Made by a program: the position numbers and the translations under genes
Shown here: one piece after another, positions 59,457 through 64,000 of the stretch
Layout of the letters: each line of letters starts with the position of its first letter
Position numbering within the stretch: the first letter of the stretch is position 1
Assembly (NCBI GenBank): GCA_934402515.1
Contig: CAKRTZ010000001.1
Coordinates: forward strand, 1 to 64,000
Reading direction: 5' to 3'
Length of the DNA: 64,000 bases
Origin: an uncultured Lachnospiraceae bacterium
GTDB taxonomy: Bacteria; Bacillota; Clostridia; Lachnospirales; Lachnospiraceae
The notes under the pieces: generated by a model
What the model saw: the letters and a program-made list of their open reading frames with translations, nothing else
Database searches by the model: none
What the model was told of the DNA's origin: nothing

Positions 59457-60629
59457 ATGCCAAATTTAACTCAACTCGAACAGGCAATTCCCGTTGCACC
59501 ATTAAAGATTGTAGCGTTGGATTCCGCCCGTGATCTTGGAAACAAAATCAACGACTATCTTGTAGATTTCCGTAAAGCAGTGAGACATCGTGCTAAAAGT
59601 GATCCCGCTTTCCATGGTTATATCGAAGATACCTATCTCTTAGACTTCAAGGAGCCTCGTTTCGGCTCCGGCGAAGCAAAAGTGGAATTATCCGAGTCTA
59701 TCCGAGGTAAGGATCTCTTTATTCTTCTGGATGTATGCAACCATAGCGTTACCTACAACATGCACGGCTACACCAACCACAAATCTCCCGATGACCATTA
59801 TCAGGACTTAAAACGTGTCATCGCTGCGGCAAACGGCAAAGCACACCGTATCAATGTTATCATGCCTTTCATGTACGAGGGCAGACAGCATAAAAGAAGC
59901 GGCCGTGAATCTCTGGACTGTGCCTATGCATTAGAAGAACTTTCCCTGATGGGCATGGACAACTTCATCACCTTTGATGCCCATGACCCCAGAGTACAGA
60001 ACTCCACTCCCCTCTGTGGATTCGACAATTTTTCTCCCAACTACCAGTTCGCACGTACTCTTCTGGAGCATGTTCCGAACCTTCATATCGATAAAGAACA
60101 TCTGGTTGTCATCAGTCCCGATGAAGGCGCATTAGACCGCAGCATCTACTTTGCAAACGTGCTGGGTGTCAACACCGGTATGTTCTACAAACGCCGTGAT
60201 TACGCTACCATCGTAAACGGTAAAAATCCCATCGTTGCCCATGAATTTCTTGGTGATAAACTGGAGGGCAAAGATGTTATCATTATCGATGATATGATTT
60301 CTTCCGGCGGCAGTATGCTGGATACCTCCAAACAGTTAAAGGAAATGGGTGCCGGACGGGTATTCATCTGCTGTACTTTCGGTCTCTTCACCGATGGACT
60401 GGATGCTTTCGACAAAGCTTATGCAAACGGCGACTTCGACCGCATTATCACCACCAATCTGACTTACCAGATTCCGGGACTAAAGGACCGCGAGTACTAT
60501 ATCGAGGCCGATATGAGCAAATTCATTGCTTCCATCATTGACTTCATGAATCATGATGTATCTCTGGAGGGTGTCAGAACACCTACCAGCAAGATCAATG
60601 AAATTCTGGAAGCCTATCAGAATAAATAA
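59457..60629 (+). CDS. prs: Ribose-phosphate pyrophosphokinase
   Basis: PRPP synthetase, 390 residues, about 70 longer than the usual type I enzyme. N-terminal extension and inserts (about 1-75). Recognisable core: INVIMPFMYEGRQHKR (flexible/ATP region), ITFDAHDPRVQN (metal-binding DAHD), VVISPDEGALDRS, FYKRRDY and the PRPP loop VIIIDDMISSGGSM. Catalytic motifs are intact, so it should be active. The divergent form resembles a second PRPP synthetase lineage met in Clostridia. Start ATG with CGGAGG; monocistronic with a strong terminator. Confidence 0.93.
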   Translation: MPNLTQLEQAIPVAPLKIVALDSARDLGNKINDYLVDFRKAVRHRAKSDPAFHGYIEDTYLLDFKEPRFGSGEAKVELSESIRGKDLFILLDVCNHSVTYNMHGYTNHKSPDDHYQDLKRVIAAANGKAHRINVIMPFMYEGRQHKRSGRESLDCAYALEELSLMGMDNFITFDAHDPRVQNSTPLCGFDNFSPNYQFARTLLEHVPNLHIDKEHLVVISPDEGALDRSIYFANVLGVNTGMFYKRRDYATIVNGKNPIVAHEFLGDKLEGKDVIIIDDMISSGGSMLDTSKQLKEMGAGRVFICCTFGLFTDGLDAFDKAYANGDFDRIITTNLTYQIPGLKDREYYIEADMSKFIASIIDFMNHDVSLEGVRTPTSKINEILEAYQNK

Positions 60630-60637
60630 AAAACAGC

Positions 60638-60677
60638 AAAATGCCGTACCTCTTCTTTGCAGGTACGGCATTTCTTT
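60638..60677. terminator. Bidirectional terminator between prs and the sensor kinase
   Basis: Perfect 11-bp stem ATGCCGTACCT/AGGTACGGCAT with a 9-nt loop, T-run on the plus strand (TTTCTTTT) and A/T-run for the minus strand. It serves the convergent prs and histidine kinase genes. Confidence 0.85.
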
Positions 60678-63190
60678 TATACTTCTTTCTGTTCCGCAGT
60701 TTCCGGTGTCCAAAGGGGGAATGTGAGCATAACCTTAAACAGATCTCCGTCTAAATAAATCCGGAAATCTCCCCCCTGCAGTTTTGTCAGATCCTTTGCG
60801 ATGGAAAGTCCCAGACCGCTTCCCTCGGTACTTCTGGATACATCTCCCCTGATAAAGCGCTCTGTCAGCTGGTCCGCATCAATATTTAACGGCTGTGCAG
60901 AAATATTTTTCACAAGCACTTCAACTTTTTCCTGTCCTGTTCCCTCTCCGTGAAGCACGTTAATGTCCACATATACTCTTGTGTTAGGCATGGCATATTT
61001 ATAAATATTATTAAAAAGATTTTCCACCACCCGCCAGATGCGCCTGCTGTCTGCCCAGATATATAACCCGGACTGTTCGAAGGTTGCAACTACCTGCAAA
61101 CCTTTCTCTTCGAATTTTTCTGCAAACTCTCCAATGGTCTGATTCAACAATTCCACAAGATTGATTTTCCCACAAATCAAGTTGATATTTCCGGAAGAAA
61201 CCTTGGAAGCCTCCACCAGATCCTCCGTCAGCGTTTTTAAACGCTGGGATTTCTGATCCAGAATCTCCACATATCCCTGAATCTTTTCATTATCAATCTG
61301 TTCTCTTTTGATCAGATTTACATAATTGATAATGGAAGTTAACGGCGTTTTTAAATCATGGGATACGTTCGTTATTAAATCTGCCTTTAATCTTTCATCT
61401 TTGATACTGGTTTCCACCGCGCTGCGAATTCCTTCTCCGATGTGGTTTACTGCTGTCGCCAGTTTCAAATTACCTCCATGCATATCCCGGGTATCTATCT
61501 GGTACTGCAATTCACCGTCACAGATTCGCTGGATTCCTCCGATAATCTTCTCCCGGTCCATATTCGTCCGGATCACATAATATACCATCAGTCCGTCAAT
61601 CAGAAAGAGTCCCAGAATGGCACTCATCTGCACATCGTTGCGGCTGCTCTTCATGAAGAAATAAATTCCCATAAAGTTTACAAAAAAGGTAAACACACAG
61701 GGAAACAAGGTCCGCATAATAGCCGGGCTGTGGTCAAAGAACAAAAGCAACAGATGACCTGTCCACCGAAGAAATCTGCCGCCTGCCTTTCCGATCCCTT
61801 TACACAGGAAATGGAGTACACTGTTTCTCCACAGTTCCCCCGCCTTGCTTCTCCTCACTATGCTATAGAAAAGAGATAGCAGTAAAAAGCTTCCCGCACC
61901 GGATAACAGCACACTGCTCCAGATAATTTCACTGCTGCCGATCCGCAGTCCCTGCTGTAGCTGCAGGGCATACCGGGCGCTATAGCCAACAGCCGCCATT
62001 CCCACTGCCTCCAACAGCAGAAATACTTCTGTAGGCACCCGGTCAACCAGCCGAAGGGATTCTTTTCCGCAGCCCTGTTCTTTGATCTGTCGAAGGGTGA
62101 GATAAATCAGTAATGCCACATACAACACTGTTGCTGCCACTGCCGTTCCCACCAGATACCACCACACCGGCAATACCTTGTGATAGGTCGCCAATGCCTG
62201 CGTATAGGCATCCGAAACGGGATAGCTGGTATCCACTGCCATCCATACCTTGGTTTCCTCCGGGTAAGCATACTCATAGGTATGCAGCACCTGCTGAACA
62301 TAGGATTCCTCAATCCAGGTATTGGTTTCGTAAGTCATCTCTGCAGGATAATAATATAAATAACGCCCGTTTTTTTCAAATTGTTCGGTGATATTGGAAT
62401 CCTTCAGTCCTTTAATCTTGACATTGGAAAGATAAACCGGTTCGCCGTCCACTATCATGCGGATGCAGTATCGGAAGTTGGAATGGCTCTGGTCAAAATA
62501 ATCTGCCTCGTCCAGGTACTCCTCATAGTTGTAATACAGTTCTGTGGCAGCCTGCTCAATATTTTTGCAAAGTTGTTCATACTCTGTCTGGTTACTTACC
62601 AGTTCCTGGATCTCTTTTCCGTCCACAGTCAGATAGCGGCAGGTCAATACCTCCAGATATACGTTGCTGGGCTCTGCTTCATATAGCTCCGCCATATCTG
62701 CCGTGACCGCAGACTCCTCCGCTAACACCTGTTCTGACTCTGCATAAGTGGGCACATCCGCATAAAATGTATTCTCATCTACGATCACATAGTTGCGCTC
62801 GAACCCGAATTTTTTCCATTTCAGAAGATCCTCCAGATAATATCTAGCCGTTACATACTGCTCCGGAAGGCTTCCTGCCCGGTTCACATAAGCTGTCACA
62901 TCAATGACTTTTTCCGGATCGTAGACCCCCTTGGTTTCCATCTGGCTGCGGATCACTGCAATGCGCGCCGCATCTGCGATATTGCTGGAAAGTATATCTC
63001 TGAAAATATAAGATTCCTCGTAATTACTGCTGTCCACATTCCATGGTGTCACCAGATAGCTTGTGGTGGATTTCATCATGGACACCTGTACGGAGGAACC
63101 TACAATTAAAATAGAGATGCAGGCTGCCGCCAGCATTGCCAGCCAGTGCTGGCACCAGATCAACAGTCTGCGTTTTCTCCCGTTCTTCAT
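60677..63190 (-). CDS. Sensor histidine kinase with large membrane region
   Basis: 837 residues. N-terminal membrane segment (about 12-34), extracytoplasmic domain (about 35-345, rich in Tyr and acidic residues), then about six further membrane segments (about 345-580: WWYLVGTAVAATVLYVALLI, CVFTFFVNFMGIYFFM). DHp domain with the phospho-His in LITNVSHDLKTPLTSI and N box VENLFNNIYKYAM. The G2 box is GSGLGLSIAKDL. It lies 1 bp after the OmpR-type regulator gene. The polytopic membrane block of seven segments resembles intramembrane sensors. The signal is unknown. Confidence 0.92.
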   Translation of the reverse strand: MKNGRKRRLLIWCQHWLAMLAAACISILIVGSSVQVSMMKSTTSYLVTPWNVDSSNYEESYIFRDILSSNIADAARIAVIRSQMETKGVYDPEKVIDVTAYVNRAGSLPEQYVTARYYLEDLLKWKKFGFERNYVIVDENTFYADVPTYAESEQVLAEESAVTADMAELYEAEPSNVYLEVLTCRYLTVDGKEIQELVSNQTEYEQLCKNIEQAATELYYNYEEYLDEADYFDQSHSNFRYCIRMIVDGEPVYLSNVKIKGLKDSNITEQFEKNGRYLYYYPAEMTYETNTWIEESYVQQVLHTYEYAYPEETKVWMAVDTSYPVSDAYTQALATYHKVLPVWWYLVGTAVAATVLYVALLIYLTLRQIKEQGCGKESLRLVDRVPTEVFLLLEAVGMAAVGYSARYALQLQQGLRIGSSEIIWSSVLLSGAGSFLLLSLFYSIVRRSKAGELWRNSVLHFLCKGIGKAGGRFLRWTGHLLLLFFDHSPAIMRTLFPCVFTFFVNFMGIYFFMKSSRNDVQMSAILGLFLIDGLMVYYVIRTNMDREKIIGGIQRICDGELQYQIDTRDMHGGNLKLATAVNHIGEGIRSAVETSIKDERLKADLITNVSHDLKTPLTSIINYVNLIKREQIDNEKIQGYVEILDQKSQRLKTLTEDLVEASKVSSGNINLICGKINLVELLNQTIGEFAEKFEEKGLQVVATFEQSGLYIWADSRRIWRVVENLFNNIYKYAMPNTRVYVDINVLHGEGTGQEKVEVLVKNISAQPLNIDADQLTERFIRGDVSRSTEGSGLGLSIAKDLTKLQGGDFRIYLDGDLFKVMLTFPLWTPETAEQKEV

Positions 63191-63191
63191 G

Positions 63192-63890
63192 TTATTGTTT
63201 CTCCACCTTATATCCCACTCCCCATACCACTTTCAAATAACGGGGTTCCTTGGGATTAATCTCAATTTTTTCACGAATATGACGAATATGTACCGCCACG
63301 GTATTGTCAGCACCAATCGCATCCTCGTTCCAGATACTCTCATAGATCTGATCAATGGAAAAAACCCGCCCCTGATTTTTTACTAAAAGAAGCAGAATAT
63401 TATACTCAATAGGTGTCAGTTTCACACTTTCTCCATCCACCGTCACTTCCTTGGTATCATCATTGATCACCAGTCCGCCGGCCTGATAGATCTCCTCCTT
63501 GATGTCCTGGTTTCCTCTGCTGCCCAGGCTGGTATACCGTCGAAGATTAGACTTTACCCTTGCAACCAGTTCCAGTGGATTAAAGGGTTTGGTCATATAG
63601 TCGTCTGCCCCGATATTTAATCCCAGAATTTTATCCGCGTCCTCTGACTTGGCAGACAGAAAGATGATGGGAATGCTGCTTGTCTCCCGAATTTTTAATG
63701 TGGCATGGATGCCATCCAAGCGAGGCATCATAATATCAATAATCAAAAGCTGGATGTCGTTTTTCTGCAGTTCGGCAATGGCCTGTTCCCCATCATAGGC
63801 CTTGATAACCTCATATCCTTCCTGCGTGAGATAAATCTCAATAGCATCCACAATTTCTTTATCATCATCACAAACTAAAATCTGTGTCAT
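63192..63890 (-). CDS. OmpR-family response regulator
   Basis: 232 residues. Receiver (about 1-118: ILVCDDDKEIVDAIEIYL, phospho-acceptor Asp in LLIIDIMMPRLDG, Lys in DDYMTKPFNPLELVARV) and winged-helix trans_reg_C domain (about 135-230: TKEVTVDGESVKLTPIEYNI, VHIRHIREKIEINPKEPRYL, VWGVGYK). First gene of the two-component operon, with the kinase 1 bp downstream and its own promoter. Confidence 0.96.
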   Translation of the reverse strand: MTQILVCDDDKEIVDAIEIYLTQEGYEVIKAYDGEQAIAELQKNDIQLLIIDIMMPRLDGIHATLKIRETSSIPIIFLSAKSEDADKILGLNIGADDYMTKPFNPLELVARVKSNLRRYTSLGSRGNQDIKEEIYQAGGLVINDDTKEVTVDGESVKLTPIEYNILLLLVKNQGRVFSIDQIYESIWNEDAIGADNTVAVHIRHIREKIEINPKEPRYLKVVWGVGYKVEKQ

Positions 63891-63919
63891 TGCTTTTCAC
63901 ACACTCCTTCCCAGTTTTC

Positions 63920-63948
63920 ACTATACCCCGAAAACCTTAAACTGTCAT
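63920..63948 (-). promoter_or_regulatory. Promoter of the OmpR-type two-component operon
   Basis: Minus strand ATGACA (63943-63948), 17-bp spacer, TATAGT (63920-63925), 30 bp upstream of the regulator, whose ribosome binding site is GGAAGGAG. Confidence 0.6.
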
Positions 63949-64000
63949 GGGAGTTTCTTTAAAAATCCCTTAATTTTCCTCTCTCAATTTCAAAAATGCC

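Noticed and set aside
1..64000. CRISPR arrays, tRNA or rRNA genes, complete insertion sequences
   Set aside because: I looked for regularly spaced repeats, tRNA T-arm signatures and transposase motifs on both strands. None was found apart from the tmRNA.

Overview
The window reads as chromosomal DNA of a spore-forming Clostridium-like Bacillota, most likely a Lachnospiraceae. The evidence is SpoIVA and a GerA-type germinant receptor subunit, AGGAGG-type ribosome binding sites, TTGACA/TATAAT promoters, a tyrosine T-box, a one-piece tmRNA, anaerobic (class III) ribonucleotide reductase and YesM/YesN-controlled sugar ABC systems. Nearly all genes lie on the minus strand. The exceptions are DUF1538 - P-II-like - gerA (20.2-24.0 kb) and prs (59.5-60.6 kb).

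Layout. 1-3.13 kb is a small accessory patch directly 3' of the tmRNA gene. It holds two toxin-antitoxin pairs, a third antitoxin whose toxin survives only as a 3' remnant, a RadC/JAB-domain fragment, and truncated TIGR02391-like and methyltransferase-tail fragments. 3.13-6.7 kb is the trans-translation/RNA-decay cluster secG-rnr-smpB-ssrA, interrupted by a 152-bp palindromic element. 6.85-12.7 kb is a complete oligopeptide ABC operon oppBCDF-oppA, with a separate promoter for oppA. 13-16.5 kb holds eno, proB and nudC. 16.6-20.1 kb is a YtrA-type GntR repressor/ABC ATPase/permease operon with a 45-bp palindromic operator. 20.1-24 kb is a DUF1538 membrane protein translationally coupled to a double P-II-like protein, followed by an orphan GerA protein. 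24-27.4 kb is nrdDG-dut behind an NrdR-like palindrome. 27.4-34 kb is a nucleoside-salvage and nucleic-acid run (punA, cdd, mtaD, membrane MutS-like ATPase, rnhA, YjjG-like phosphatase, WYL regulator). 34.1-38.6 kb has spoIVA and a membrane GGDEF-EAL protein. 39-41.6 kb has T-box-controlled tyrS and a DmpG-like aldolase. 41.7-56.2 kb is a carbohydrate locus: YesN/YesM two-component system, two solute-binding lipoproteins, two permeases and two large inverting phosphorylases (one clear GH94 with a DWND motif, one GH161/GH149-like). It is probably for import and phosphorolysis of beta-glucan oligosaccharides and has no ATPase of its own. 56.3-59.3 kb is gpsA-plsY-der, divergent from prs. 60.7-63.9 kb is an OmpR-type two-component system.

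The most unusual structure is regulatory. At both spoIVA and nudC the terminator hairpin of the upstream gene contains the downstream gene's Shine-Dalgarno in its 3' arm. In each case a promoter is placed so that its -10 lies in or next to the loop. Read-through RNA should therefore be translationally silent, while locally initiated RNA should be free of the hairpin.
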